The notes beneath the pieces are model-generated. The model was not told where the DNA came from. It worked only from the letters and a program-made list of their open reading frames with translations, and searched no databases. Position numbers and translations under genes: made by a program. A DNA stretch of 64,000 nt from Phycisphaerae bacterium (GTDB lineage Bacteria > Planctomycetota > Phycisphaerae > Phycisphaerales > UBA1924), in assembly GCA_030429705.1 (NCBI GenBank), contig JAUIES010000002.1, positions 622,001 through 686,000 on the forward strand, in the 5' to 3' direction. Positions 34,773 to 42,767 of the stretch are shown here, piece after piece. Numbering within the stretch: the stretch's first letter is position 1; the number at the start of each line of letters is the position of its first letter.

Positions 34773-35317
34773 CAGGCTCGTTCCTCCACGCCGATGGTGA
34801 TATGGCTGGTTCGTTTCAAAATCGGATGTGCACGACCACGGTCTTTCGGCTGGAACCGCTTGATGTGCGGCCCCTCGTCAACCCGGCTTTCAACGACGAC
34901 AAGTGCATCTTCACTGACACCAACGGTCTCGGCATCGGCCATCGCTGCTTTCAGCGCCTTGCGAACATTGACCGCAGCACGCTTCGTACTGAACGCCAAC
35001 ATATCGTCCGCATCGCGACACGATTTACCTCGAATCATGTCAACGACCAGGCGAGCCTTGCGCGGGCTGCCGCGGTGGTGGCGGACCTGGCTGTCGAACC
35101 GGGCAATCTCGCCCAGTGAACATCCAAGTGCCGATGCCATCGCGTTCATGTCGGTCATCGAGCAACGCGGGTGGTTGTTCCCGCGCACCCAGTTGCCGAC
35201 AGCGCTGAGGGCCTTCGCACCCTTCAACCCGTCGCGTTCGACGGCTTCGGCCAACTGTTCGACTGACATGCCCTGGTCGGCCAGTTTCTTCTTTACTTGT
35301 TCGTGTCGCAGCTTCAC
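34772..35317 (-). CDS. rplV: XRE-type helix-turn-helix domain fused to 50S ribosomal protein L22
   Basis: This 181-residue protein is about 70 residues longer than standard L22 (~110). Residues ~74-181 are L22: SPRKARLVVDMIRGK, STKRAAVNVRKALKAAMADAE, PHIKRFQPKDRGRAHPILKRTSHITI. Residues ~1-73 do not match L22 but follow the Cro/XRE helix-turn-helix pattern: VKKKLADQGMSVEQLAEAV, then GNWVRGNNHP (W43, G46, P50), then MASALGCSLGEI. GTG 35317 has GGGAG at a 7-nt spacing, so the long form is the translated one. The same operon order, rpsS-rplV-rpsC, is kept. L22 lines the exit tunnel, so the fusion could add DNA or RNA binding or autoregulation; this is inference. Confidence 0.93.
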   Translation of the reverse strand: MKLRHEQVKKKLADQGMSVEQLAEAVERDGLKGAKALSAVGNWVRGNNHPRCSMTDMNAMASALGCSLGEIARFDSQVRHHRGSPRKARLVVDMIRGKSCRDADDMLAFSTKRAAVNVRKALKAAMADAETVGVSEDALVVVESRVDEGPHIKRFQPKDRGRAHPILKRTSHITIGVEERA

Positions 35318-35345
35318 AGCGTGACTCCCAAAGCATCAGCCGGTC

Positions 35346-35630
35346 TTAGCGACCTGACCGGATGCCTTCTTTCTTGTTCGTATGCCCGCGGAAGGTACGC
35401 GTCGCTGAAAACTCGCCGAGCTTGTGCCCCACCATGTCTTCAGTGATGAATACATCCATAAACACGCGTCCGTTGTGCACTTGAAAAGTGTGGCCAACGA
35501 ACTCCGGAACGATCGTGCACGCACGAGCCCAGGTCTTGATCGGTGTGCGCCGACCACCCTCACTCTGCTTCTCAACCTTCCGGTAGAGTTTCTCGTCCAC
35601 GAACGGACCTTTTTTCAGACTTCTTCCCAT
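35346..35630 (-). CDS. rpsS: 30S ribosomal protein S19
   Basis: This 94-residue protein of the 30S head is of standard length. It opens [20 protein letters not shown] and has [24 protein letters not shown] and [16 protein letters not shown]. It lies between rplB and the fused rplV. Confidence 0.98.
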   Translation of the reverse strand: MGRSLKKGPFVDEKLYRKVEKQSEGGRRTPIKTWARACTIVPEFVGHTFQVHNGRVFMDVFITEDMVGHKLGEFSATRTFRGHTNKKEGIRSGR

Positions 35631-35657
35631 TGGAACTGTCCTCGATTGCTCGACTGT

Positions 35658-36515
35658 TTACCGAAGCTGCCCGTAACGCTTGCTCTTACGACGACGGATG
35701 ATCAAATCTTGCGAGTGCTGCTTGCGATTTCTCGTGCCACCACCCTTGGACAACACACCAGATTTACTCACCGGTGCACGACCACCCTTACTACGACCTT
35801 CGCCACCACCCAACGGGTGCGCGTGGTGACTCATCGCCATACCACGAACCTTGGGCCGGCGACCAAGTTTGCGGTTGAGACCCGCCTTCCCGACACGACG
35901 GTTCTGATGATCCGCATTGCCGACTTGCCCAATCACCGCTCGGCAATCAATCGGAACACGGCGTGTTTCGCCCGAAGGCATCACGAGTGTCGCATAACGA
36001 CCTTCACGGTTCGTCAAACGAGCGTAAGAACCGGCTGAACGACACATCTGCCCGCCCTTGCCAGGAAGCAACTCAATGCAGTGCAGGTTCATACCCGTCG
36101 GGATATGACGCAATGACATCATGTTGCCTACCTGCGGCTCGATCGGCTCGTCCTTGCTCGACTCAACCGTCGCACCGTCGGTCAGACCGACAGGGGCAAG
36201 AATGTACCGCTTCTGCCCATCTTCATACTCAACCAGAGCAATATGGCAGGTGCGATTGGGGTCATACTCGATCCCCACAACCGTCCCTTTGATGCCATCA
36301 CGATCGCTACGACGGAAGTCGATCTTGCGATACAGGTTCTTGACACCTCCGCCGCGACCACGCACCGTGATCTTGCCGTGGTGGTTGCGACCACCTTTGC
36401 GGTTGAGCGGCGCCAAGAGGCTTTTTTCCGGAGTCTTCTTAGTCACTTCGACATGCAGGTTCACCGACGCATTGCGGCGGCCTGGACTTGTCGGTTTGTA
36501 GACGCGAATCGCCAT
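35658..36515 (-). CDS. rplB: 50S ribosomal protein L2
   Basis: This 285-residue protein supports subunit joining and the peptidyl-transferase centre. It shows GRNHHGKITVRGRGGGVKN, SYARLTNREGRYATLVMPSGE and the C-terminal MSHHAHPLGGGEGRSKGG that contains the functionally important His. The length is near the usual ~275. It follows rplW by 16 bp. Confidence 0.98.
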   Translation of the reverse strand: MAIRVYKPTSPGRRNASVNLHVEVTKKTPEKSLLAPLNRKGGRNHHGKITVRGRGGGVKNLYRKIDFRRSDRDGIKGTVVGIEYDPNRTCHIALVEYEDGQKRYILAPVGLTDGATVESSKDEPIEPQVGNMMSLRHIPTGMNLHCIELLPGKGGQMCRSAGSYARLTNREGRYATLVMPSGETRRVPIDCRAVIGQVGNADHQNRRVGKAGLNRKLGRRPKVRGMAMSHHAHPLGGGEGRSKGGRAPVSKSGVLSKGGGTRNRKQHSQDLIIRRRKSKRYGQLR

Positions 36516-36531
36516 CGTTTCTCGTCCTTCC

Positions 36532-36807
36532 TCAGAACAGTTCGATTACATCACCGTCACGAAGACGGACAGTGGCCTTCTTGGTCGGAGCAGGCTTGAC
36601 ATACCCATACCGCGTGCGGCGTTCGGCACGCTTGCGTACCTGGGTTTCCAGACCGACGACCTTGACGCCGTACAACGATTCAACCGCAGCCTTGATATCC
36701 GTCTTCGTCGCATGACGATCGACTTCAAATGCATACCGGCCGATTTCCATGCCCTCGGTGCTCTTTTCAGTCAGCAGAGGACGCTTGATGACATAACTGT
36801 GATCCAT
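36532..36807 (-). CDS. rplW: 50S ribosomal protein L23
   Basis: This 91-residue exit-tunnel protein opens VIKRPLLTEKSTEGMEIGRYAFEVDRHATKTDIKAAVE and has VVGLETQVRKRAERRTRYG. Its ATG overlaps the rplD stop by one base (TAATG), so the two are coupled. Confidence 0.97.
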   Translation of the reverse strand: MDHSYVIKRPLLTEKSTEGMEIGRYAFEVDRHATKTDIKAAVESLYGVKVVGLETQVRKRAERRTRYGYVKPAPTKKATVRLRDGDVIELF

Positions 36808-37508
36808 TACGCACCCTCCCCATCTGTCGAGTCACGACCCATAGGGGCAACTTTTGCTTCCTTGTCCGTCTGTGAGCTCGGGCCGCTCAGCCACGCTTCA
36901 AGATCCGCTTTATCAATCACCAAGAAGCGATTGTTCAGCATCTCGAAACAGGTCAACTGATCCGCACGGCACATGGCGACGCTATCGATATTCCGACCAC
37001 TCAAGCGAGCGTTCTCGCTTTTCTCAGGATCAGGCGAAAGCGCAACCAATGCGGACTTGTCAACGCCCAGACCGGCCAGCATGTCAACGAACGGCCTGGT
37101 CTTGGGTGTGTCAAACGACAGCCCATCAACAATCTTGACTTCGTTGTCAATCAACTTCGCCAGGAATGCATTGCGGTTGGCTTTGCGGCGCATCTTCTTC
37201 GGCATGTCCTGCCGATAGTCCTCGCGCGAACGACGCTTTGCAAAAGAGTGTCCACCACCACGGAAGTGCGGCGGCTTCTTGTTGCCGTGACGAGCACGAC
37301 CAGTACCCTTTTGCTTGTACATCTTGCGGGTGGTGCCGGTCACTTCGGCACGCGTCAGCGTCCGCGCCGAACCCTGCCGAAGATTGGCATGGTACCGCAC
37401 ATACGCCTGCTTGATCAGCACGGGGTTAATCGTGCCGCCAAGACTCTGTTCATCGATCGACATTGTGCCGACCGATTCACCCTTGATATTGAAGACGGGG
37501 ACATCCAT
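36807..37508 (-). CDS. rplD: 50S ribosomal protein L4
   Basis: This 233-residue protein starts at ATG 37508, where the family's MDVPVFNIKGESVGT begins; the frame is open to 37667 without a family match. It has GTTRKMYKQKGTGRARHGNKKPPHFRGGGHSFAKRRSREDYRQDMPKKMRRKA, the tunnel loop. In E. coli L4 represses its own operon through the S10 leader. Here it lies after an unusual 251-bp gap from rplC. Confidence 0.97.
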   Translation of the reverse strand: MDVPVFNIKGESVGTMSIDEQSLGGTINPVLIKQAYVRYHANLRQGSARTLTRAEVTGTTRKMYKQKGTGRARHGNKKPPHFRGGGHSFAKRRSREDYRQDMPKKMRRKANRNAFLAKLIDNEVKIVDGLSFDTPKTRPFVDMLAGLGVDKSALVALSPDPEKSENARLSGRNIDSVAMCRADQLTCFEMLNNRFLVIDKADLEAWLSGPSSQTDKEAKVAPMGRDSTDGEGA

Positions 37509-37759
37509 GGTGTCTACTACCTCGCCTGACGCCTCTGCTCTGACCGGAACCATTTCCGATCCAACGCTTTGCCTATTCGGCCCGCACGCTCTTGCCAGTG
37601 TCCTGGCCCCGGTTTCCCGGTGCGGCGACCCGAAATCGACTCGGCCGTCCAAAGCCCCGAAGGGCACGCTTGTCGTCGCTCGCCGGTTTCTTTACCAGAC
37701 CTCGCGAGCAGGCCGTCAGGAAAACTGTCCCTGGCGACCTCAGATACACTCGAAAACGA
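37509..37759. other. Unusually long rplC-rplD gap (251 bp)
   Basis: Most gaps in this cluster are under 50 bp; this one is 251 bp. It holds no RNA gene or convincing extra gene. The minus frame ahead of rplD is open but shows no L4 or other family match. I saw no clear promoter or terminator hairpin. It could carry an RNA regulatory element or simply be relic sequence. Confidence 0.6.
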
Positions 37760-38443
37760 TCACTCGGCCGAAGCCAACTTCTTCGTCTTACTACGATTCA
37801 ACCGGATCGCCGGCCGAATCTGAACCATTGCCTTGTTGTGACCCGGAACCGGACCCTTCACAAGCAACAGCCCACGCTCTTCATCGATACGAACCACATC
37901 CAGGCTTCGCGTGGTAATGCGCACATTACCCATCTGCCCGGCCATTTTCTTACCCTTCTTCAAACGACCGGACTTACCGGCGTTCAAAGCGTGGCCACCA
38001 ATCGAACCCGGGGAGCGGTGCTTGCGCTCAACGCCGTGCGTCGCCTGCTGACCCTTGAAGTTGTGCCGCTTGATGCCGCCCTGAAAACCCTTGCCCTTGC
38101 TGGTGCCGATGACATCGACATACGCAACATCAGCAAGACTTGCGACGGTCAACGACTGACCCAGTTCGTACTCGCCAGCCTCTTTGCTGGTGCAACGGAA
38201 CTCGCGATGGAATCGCTTGGCATCTGAACCGGCCTTGGCATCGTGACCGATCATCGGAATGGTCGAGTTACGAGGCTTCATATCGCCGTATGCAATCTGA
38301 ACCGCCGAGTAGCCATCCTTGTCTTCATCACGAATCTGCGTCACAACGCACGATCCGATTTCGATGACAGTGACGGGCGTACTGACACCGTTGTCATCGA
38401 AGACGCGAGTCATACCGAGTTTGGTTCCCATCAGGAGAGCCAT
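37760..38443 (-). CDS. rplC: 50S ribosomal protein L3
   Basis: This 227-residue protein is near the usual ~210. It opens MALLMGTKLGMTRVFDDNGVSTPVTVIEIG and has the GKGFQGGIKRHNFKGQQATHGVERKHRSPGSIG loop that reaches toward the peptidyl-transferase centre. AGGA lies 7 nt ahead of its ATG. It is preceded by the hairpin-rich spacer after rpsJ. Confidence 0.97.
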   Translation of the reverse strand: MALLMGTKLGMTRVFDDNGVSTPVTVIEIGSCVVTQIRDEDKDGYSAVQIAYGDMKPRNSTIPMIGHDAKAGSDAKRFHREFRCTSKEAGEYELGQSLTVASLADVAYVDVIGTSKGKGFQGGIKRHNFKGQQATHGVERKHRSPGSIGGHALNAGKSGRLKKGKKMAGQMGNVRITTRSLDVVRIDEERGLLLVKGPVPGHNKAMVQIRPAIRLNRSKTKKLASAE

Positions 38444-38459
38444 GAGTCATTCCTATTCT

Positions 38460-38529
38460 CCCGCACTCGCGGGCCGCTTCATGCAGTCATCGCTGCAGGG
38501 GAAGTCTTACCTCGCTCCGCCATCGGAGC
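38460..38529 (-). promoter_or_regulatory. Structured leader of rplC (three hairpins)
   Basis: Three perfect short hairpins occur in the 134-bp rpsJ-rplC gap: GCTCCG/CGGAGC (38514-38529), TGCAG/CTGCA (38482-38497) and CCCGC/GCGGG (38460-38473). The last lies just upstream of the rplC ribosome site. Together with the terminator-like hairpin after rpsJ they suggest a regulatory leader for the genes from rplC on. Confidence 0.55.
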
Positions 38530-38537
38530 CTGTAACG

Positions 38538-38568
38538 AAAAAGCCGCATGCCTCCTCGAGCACGCGGC
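38538..38568 (-). terminator. Terminator-like hairpin just after rpsJ (attenuator)
   Basis: Stem GCCGCGTGC/GCATGCGGC (one G-U pair, 8-nt loop, 38543-38568) is followed in the minus direction by UUUUU (38538-38542). It begins 9 bp after the rpsJ stop, in the middle of an operon, so it probably acts as a partial terminator or attenuator. Confidence 0.7.
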
Positions 38569-38577
38569 CAATCACTT

Positions 38578-38886
38578 CTACGCCTTGATCCGCACGAAAA
38601 CACCCGCGGGGACCACCAGTCGATTCAATGCTTCAACAGTACGAGCATTGGGTTCGACAATATCAATGACGCGTTTGTGCGTCCTGATTTCAAACTGTTC
38701 ACGACTCTTCTTATCAACGAACGGACCGCGCAACACCGTGTAACGCTCAATGCGGGTCGGCAAAGGGATCGGCCCTTTGACGCGTGCATTGGTTCGCTTG
38801 GCGTGGTCAACGATTTCACGCGCGGACGCATCCAGCGCGATGTGGTCGTAAGCTTCCATTCGGATTCGGATCTTGCCACCGGTCAT
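38578..38886 (-). CDS. rpsJ: 30S ribosomal protein S10
   Basis: This 102-residue protein, also the NusE transcription factor in antitermination, is of standard length. It shows [62 protein letters not shown] in sequence order. It is the first gene of the S10 cluster here; rpsL, rpsG, fusA and tuf, often ahead of it, are not present. Confidence 0.98.
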   Translation of the reverse strand: MTGGKIRIRMEAYDHIALDASAREIVDHAKRTNARVKGPIPLPTRIERYTVLRGPFVDKKSREQFEIRTHKRVIDIVEPNARTVEALNRLVVPAGVFVRIKA

Positions 38887-39277
38887 GTGCGAATTCGCCC
38901 TTTATGCTCACCCGATTCGTTCGGGCCGCAACACTAGGCCCGCACACAGGCGGGGTCCATAAAAAACCGCCGAACAGAGGGACTCCAATGCCCCAATGCC
39001 CATAATTGGCGAAGAAATTGTCCGTCGGAACGGCCCGAACGGAACCCACCTCGCTCCGAAACGCAATCGGCGAATCGAAACGAACTCACGATCAGGCATC
39101 GAACCGCCCGCACATGAGCCCCGAAGAGTAGAACATGGGCACCATATGTCAATACTTCAATGTCCCTGCACCGAAAAAAATGATGTCTCAGTCTCTTCCC
39201 ACACACGAAACCGCAAAAACCGAAGGGTGCCTCATCACCCTGCCACAAAGCGAGTTTCCAGAATTGGAGTGTCCTCG
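38887..39277. other. Divergent intergenic region of 391 bp with the S10-cluster leader
   Basis: This lies between rpsJ (-) and a secreted-protein gene (+). It holds the candidate S10 promoter (39125-39152) and a hairpin, CCCGC/GCGGG with a 6-nt loop (38939-38954), in the ~235-nt leader. The + gene's ribosome site (GGAG) is at its right end. I see no gene in it. Confidence 0.7.
39125..39152 (-). promoter_or_regulatory. Candidate sigma-70-type promoter for the S10 cluster
   Basis: In the minus direction a perfect -35 TTGACA (39147-39152) is 16 bp from TACTCT (39125-39130), a fair -10. It would give a leader of about 235 nt before rpsJ, which is plausible for a regulated ribosomal operon. Confidence 0.55.
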
Positions 39278-40753
39278 ATGATCCATCGCTTCACCGCCAT
39301 CTTCTCACTGGCGCTCTGCACACTCGGCACCCTCGCACAGCCGACTCCGACCCCTCAAGATTGGGGGGTCGAACTGGCATCCGATCCCATCCACATCGAA
39401 AGCGTCGGCGTGTCGATACACATTCCAGTTGGGTCCATCACCGAGAACGCCGTTTACCAGAAGGTCGCATCGACCAAAATCCAACTTCCAAACGGCCTGG
39501 GTGCCGTCGTTTTACAGGAACGCCGAAGCAAACAGCTCGATCTCGAAACCGAGGAAGTCGCTGATGGCATCATCACGCAACTTCTTGCGCTCGCCCCCAA
39601 ATACGGCTTCGAGACAGACCCGAACAACATCAAAGAAACCGATGGCGATGTCAAAATTGTCGGCACAAGTGCGGCTGTCCTCGAACGCGACAAAGCAAAA
39701 AAGATCGACACATACATCGCAGATCACGCGTATGTCGCGATTCCAAGAGAAGGCACGCCGGAAATGACCATCCGCGGAGCAACACTCATCAAGACCGGCC
39801 CTGGACGGTTCATTCTCATCGAGCTCTTCACATCGTTCTCCAAGCTTGAAAAGGCGCGGCAGGCCTACGAAGTCATGCTCGCCACCGTTCGTATCGCCGA
39901 CCCGAGTGAAGCCTCATCACGACGGGCAGCTGCGATCGCAACCGGCATTCGCGTACTTGATCGTTTGACCGAATCAGATTACCGCGAAGTCTTCGAATCA
40001 ACCGACGAACGATGGGAACGCCTCTACACCGAAGCACCAAGCGGCGCAACCTCAGATGACGAAGAAATCGGTTACCGCCGTGTTCGTGCGCACATCGGCC
40101 AACGCGGCGAAATGAGCCCCAACAAGTCCAAAGACCTGTGGTCCGACGCAGAACGCGAAGAAGGATACATCGTCCGTATTGATGCCCGCATCCTCGACCT
40201 CGGCGGCATCATCGACACTCGCGCGACTTACTTCCTCACTCCAGACTTCAACGAAGAAGCATGGGTCGTCAACATGTCTATCCGCAAGGGTCCAGATCAG
40301 TTCGGTACCCCAGGTTCGACCAGTCGTTGGCAGGAAATCGGGGCCCGCCGCGGCACCGACATGAGCGTGCGCATTGTGCCGCAGTCTTCGGCCTCCACAC
40401 GCATCCGTCCGCAGATCGAAGGCGAAGGGTACATTTCGATGGTGCAGAGCTTCATGCTGCCGCAACTGCTCGCACAAGCAGCGATCCCCGGCGATATGGC
40501 GTTCTATACCTACCAGACCACCGCGGGCACCATCCGCATGCGAACCGACAGCCTCGATGCCGCCAAGAAGGGATCGCGGGCTGCATGGAATCTCACGACA
40601 CGACTCAATGCAGATGCCGAGCCGCAGGTCACAGCGGTCTCGCAGGACGGCCAGATCTTGCGGACCACTTTCGCCGACGGTCGCCGCTGGGAGGTCGTTC
40701 CCCTCCAGCAACTCGTTCGCATCTGGAAAAACAAGGGTCTTCCGATGGATTGA
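39278..40753 (+). CDS. Secreted protein of unknown function
   Basis: This 491-residue protein starts at ATG 39278, with GGAG 8 nt upstream. It has a classical signal peptide (residues 1-20, ending TLAQP). I do not recognise a family. The first half has a beta-rich domain (GVELASDPIHIESVGVSIHIPVGS), reminiscent of proteins that handle large numerical payloads in envelope stress, and a segment GRFILIELFTSFSKLEKARQAYE. The second half has REEGYIVRIDARILDLGGIIDTRATYFLT and ends with WEVVPLQQLVRIWKNKG. It lies ahead of ruvB by 36 bp, but that is probably incidental. Confidence 0.75.
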   Translation: MIHRFTAIFSLALCTLGTLAQPTPTPQDWGVELASDPIHIESVGVSIHIPVGSITENAVYQKVASTKIQLPNGLGAVVLQERRSKQLDLETEEVADGIITQLLALAPKYGFETDPNNIKETDGDVKIVGTSAAVLERDKAKKIDTYIADHAYVAIPREGTPEMTIRGATLIKTGPGRFILIELFTSFSKLEKARQAYEVMLATVRIADPSEASSRRAAAIATGIRVLDRLTESDYREVFESTDERWERLYTEAPSGATSDDEEIGYRRVRAHIGQRGEMSPNKSKDLWSDAEREEGYIVRIDARILDLGGIIDTRATYFLTPDFNEEAWVVNMSIRKGPDQFGTPGSTSRWQEIGARRGTDMSVRIVPQSSASTRIRPQIEGEGYISMVQSFMLPQLLAQAAIPGDMAFYTYQTTAGTIRMRTDSLDAAKKGSRAAWNLTTRLNADAEPQVTAVSQDGQILRTTFADGRRWEVVPLQQLVRIWKNKGLPMD

Positions 40754-40789
40754 TCCGTCTCGCCCGGCACAGCCGATACACTGCTATGT

Positions 40790-41833
40790 ATGGCAACTGA
40801 TCGCATTATCTCGCCGGGTCCGAGCACCAACATCGAGGAAGAGACCATCAACTGGTCGCTGCGCCCGCAGCGCATCGACGAGTACATCGGTCAGGCCGAC
40901 CTGATCGAACGCCTCTCGATCTCCATCGAGGCCGTCACACAGCGTGACGAGCCGCTCGACCATGTCCTGTTGCACGGCCCCCCCGGTCTCGGTAAAACCA
41001 CGCTCGCCCATGTCATCTCAAACGAGATGCAATCAAAGGTCCACACCACCAGCGGCCCGGCACTGGCGCGCGGCACCGATCTCGTCGCGGCGTTGACGCG
41101 TCTACAAAAAGGCGACATCCTGTTCATTGACGAGATTCATCGGCTTCCGGTCGCTGTGGAAGAGTTCATCTATCCCGCGATGGAAGATTTTCGTATTGAT
41201 ATCTGCCTCGACACCGGACTCAACGCTCGCACGGTGCAGATCAACTGTCAGCCGTTCACACTCATCGGCGCGACGACCCGGGCCGGGCTGCTCTCCTCCC
41301 CCCTTCGGTCTCGCTTCGGCATCGCTCATCATCTGCGCTATTACAACACGGACGAACTGTTGACCATCCTCCTGCGCAGCGCCGACTTGCTCGCCATGAA
41401 GCCGGATCGTGATGCCCTGACTGCGATCGCAGATCGTTCACGCGGGACACCTCGCATCGCCAACCGTTTGCTTCGCCGCGTGCGCGACTATGCCCAGGTT
41501 CGTGCGGACGGCAAATGCACGAGCGAAGTAGTCGCCCAGGCGCTCAGCCTCGAAGGCGTCGATGAACTCGGGCTCGATGAACTCGACCGTGCCTTTCTCC
41601 GCATCATCGCGACGACCTACGACGGCGGCCCGGTCGGGCTCGAAACCATTGCCGCCACGATGAACGAGGACGCGGGCACCATCGAAGATGTCGTCGAGCC
41701 GTACCTGCTGCAGATCGGGTTCTTGTCGCGCACCAAGCGCGGACGATCGCTGACATCAGCCGCCCACACCCATCTGGGCGTCTCCCCCACCACAAGCGAC
41801 CATAGCACCCTGTTCAAGTTTCGCAACGCCTGA
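40790..41833 (+). CDS. ruvB: Holliday junction branch migration helicase RuvB
   Basis: This 347-residue AAA+ motor drives branch migration with RuvA. It shows RPQRIDEYIGQ, Walker A HGPPGLGKTTLAH, Walker B GDILFIDEIHRLP, the sensor segment GATTRAGLLSSPLRSRFG and the C-terminal winged-helix (GGPVGLETIAATMNEDAGTIEDVVEPYLLQIGFLSRTKRGR). The length is standard. ruvA and ruvC are not adjacent. Confidence 0.98.
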   Translation: MATDRIISPGPSTNIEEETINWSLRPQRIDEYIGQADLIERLSISIEAVTQRDEPLDHVLLHGPPGLGKTTLAHVISNEMQSKVHTTSGPALARGTDLVAALTRLQKGDILFIDEIHRLPVAVEEFIYPAMEDFRIDICLDTGLNARTVQINCQPFTLIGATTRAGLLSSPLRSRFGIAHHLRYYNTDELLTILLRSADLLAMKPDRDALTAIADRSRGTPRIANRLLRRVRDYAQVRADGKCTSEVVAQALSLEGVDELGLDELDRAFLRIIATTYDGGPVGLETIAATMNEDAGTIEDVVEPYLLQIGFLSRTKRGRSLTSAAHTHLGVSPTTSDHSTLFKFRNA

Positions 41834-41872
41834 TCGTGTCGAACTGTTCATGTATCGAATGCAAGGATAAGC

Positions 41873-41900
41873 AAAAAGCCCCGTCTTCGCAGACAGGGCT
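41873..41900 (-). terminator. Terminator between ruvB and the DUF164-type gene
   Basis: Stem AGCCCTGTCT/AGACGGGGCT (one mismatch-free except an A-C, 41877-41900, 4-nt loop) is followed in the minus direction by UUUUU (41873-41877). It serves the minus-strand gene ending at 41976 and may also stop ruvB transcription from the other side. Confidence 0.72.
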
Positions 41901-41975
41901 CGATGTGTTTTGAGATTCCCCGCTCCGGTGCAGAGTGGTCGCAGCAACTGATAAATGGGCGCGTAATCTGGACCG

Positions 41976-42743
41976 TTATCGCTTCGACTTGACCGCGAGC
42001 GACTCTTCCATTTCTTCGGTCAGATACAAGATGCACCCGTCGTTCGGGCTCAGTGTCAGTTTGCCCGACATCAGCGACATCGCTGTTTCCATCGGCACCG
42101 ACATCATTGTTGAACCACAGATGTACTCGTGTCGCTTGCGGTCAACGATCTCGAGCGGCGCCATTGCGTCTTCGCCGCGTTCTTCGAGAAGTTCGCAGTA
42201 AATCGCCAACGCATCGGCTGGCACATCGCTCACGAGCGATTCGCGCTCGCTCTGCAACTCAGCGAGTCGTTCTTTGATCTCGTCAGCCCGCTTTGCACGA
42301 TCACCGTCGGCAACACTACGCATCTTCTCGCGCTCTGCAAATGCTTCGTCGAGTTCAGCGAGTTCTTTCTCAAGCGTCTCGATCTTTTCAAGATGCTCGA
42401 TCGCCGACTCGTCCAGGCCGCTCTTGCGCTCTTTGAAGGTATTGACCTCGGTCAACACCGCCTTGTATTCCTTGTTGGTCTTGGATGTCCCCATCCGTTC
42501 GCGCAACTCGTCAATATGCTCGCTCACCTGCGCGGACTCGCCCTCAAGATTGGCGACGCTGACCTTCAGTTGCCGGAGTTGTCCGCGAATGTTCGTTCGC
42601 TGCGCTTCAATGCCGTCGAGTTGTTTGACCTGTTCGTCAAAGAACCGTTCGGCCGATCGGAGACGGCTCTGGAGTCCGCGGATCTGTTGATCCACTCGGA
42701 ACACCCTGAGCAGTTTGCGGGTCACATGCATCCAGTACTCCAT
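41976..42743 (-). CDS. DUF164/CT398-like coiled-coil protein with degenerate zinc ribbon
   Basis: This 255-residue protein has a long coiled-coil (about residues 15-190) with the family segment MGTSKTNKEYKAVLTEVNTFKERKSGLDE, typical of the DUF164 zinc-ribbon family. In that family the C-terminus has two CxxC pairs. Here the corresponding part is YICGSTMM...SPNDGCILYL, so only one of the four cysteines is in place and zinc binding is unlikely. The precise role of the family is unclear. It ends just before a terminator and lies 24 bp after cdsA. Confidence 0.78.
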   Translation of the reverse strand: MEYWMHVTRKLLRVFRVDQQIRGLQSRLRSAERFFDEQVKQLDGIEAQRTNIRGQLRQLKVSVANLEGESAQVSEHIDELRERMGTSKTNKEYKAVLTEVNTFKERKSGLDESAIEHLEKIETLEKELAELDEAFAEREKMRSVADGDRAKRADEIKERLAELQSERESLVSDVPADALAIYCELLEERGEDAMAPLEIVDRKRHEYICGSTMMSVPMETAMSLMSGKLTLSPNDGCILYLTEEMEESLAVKSKR

Positions 42744-42767
42744 AGCCCATCGTGTATCATCATCACC

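Noticed and set aside
37509-37667. A longer L4 starting at 37667
   Set aside because: The extra 53 residues have no L4 match and the family start MDVPVFNIKG fits ATG 37508.
38996-39277. A longer start for the secreted protein at 39278
   Set aside because: The extra 94 residues would bury the clear signal peptide and cover the S10 promoter; GGAG fits ATG 39278.
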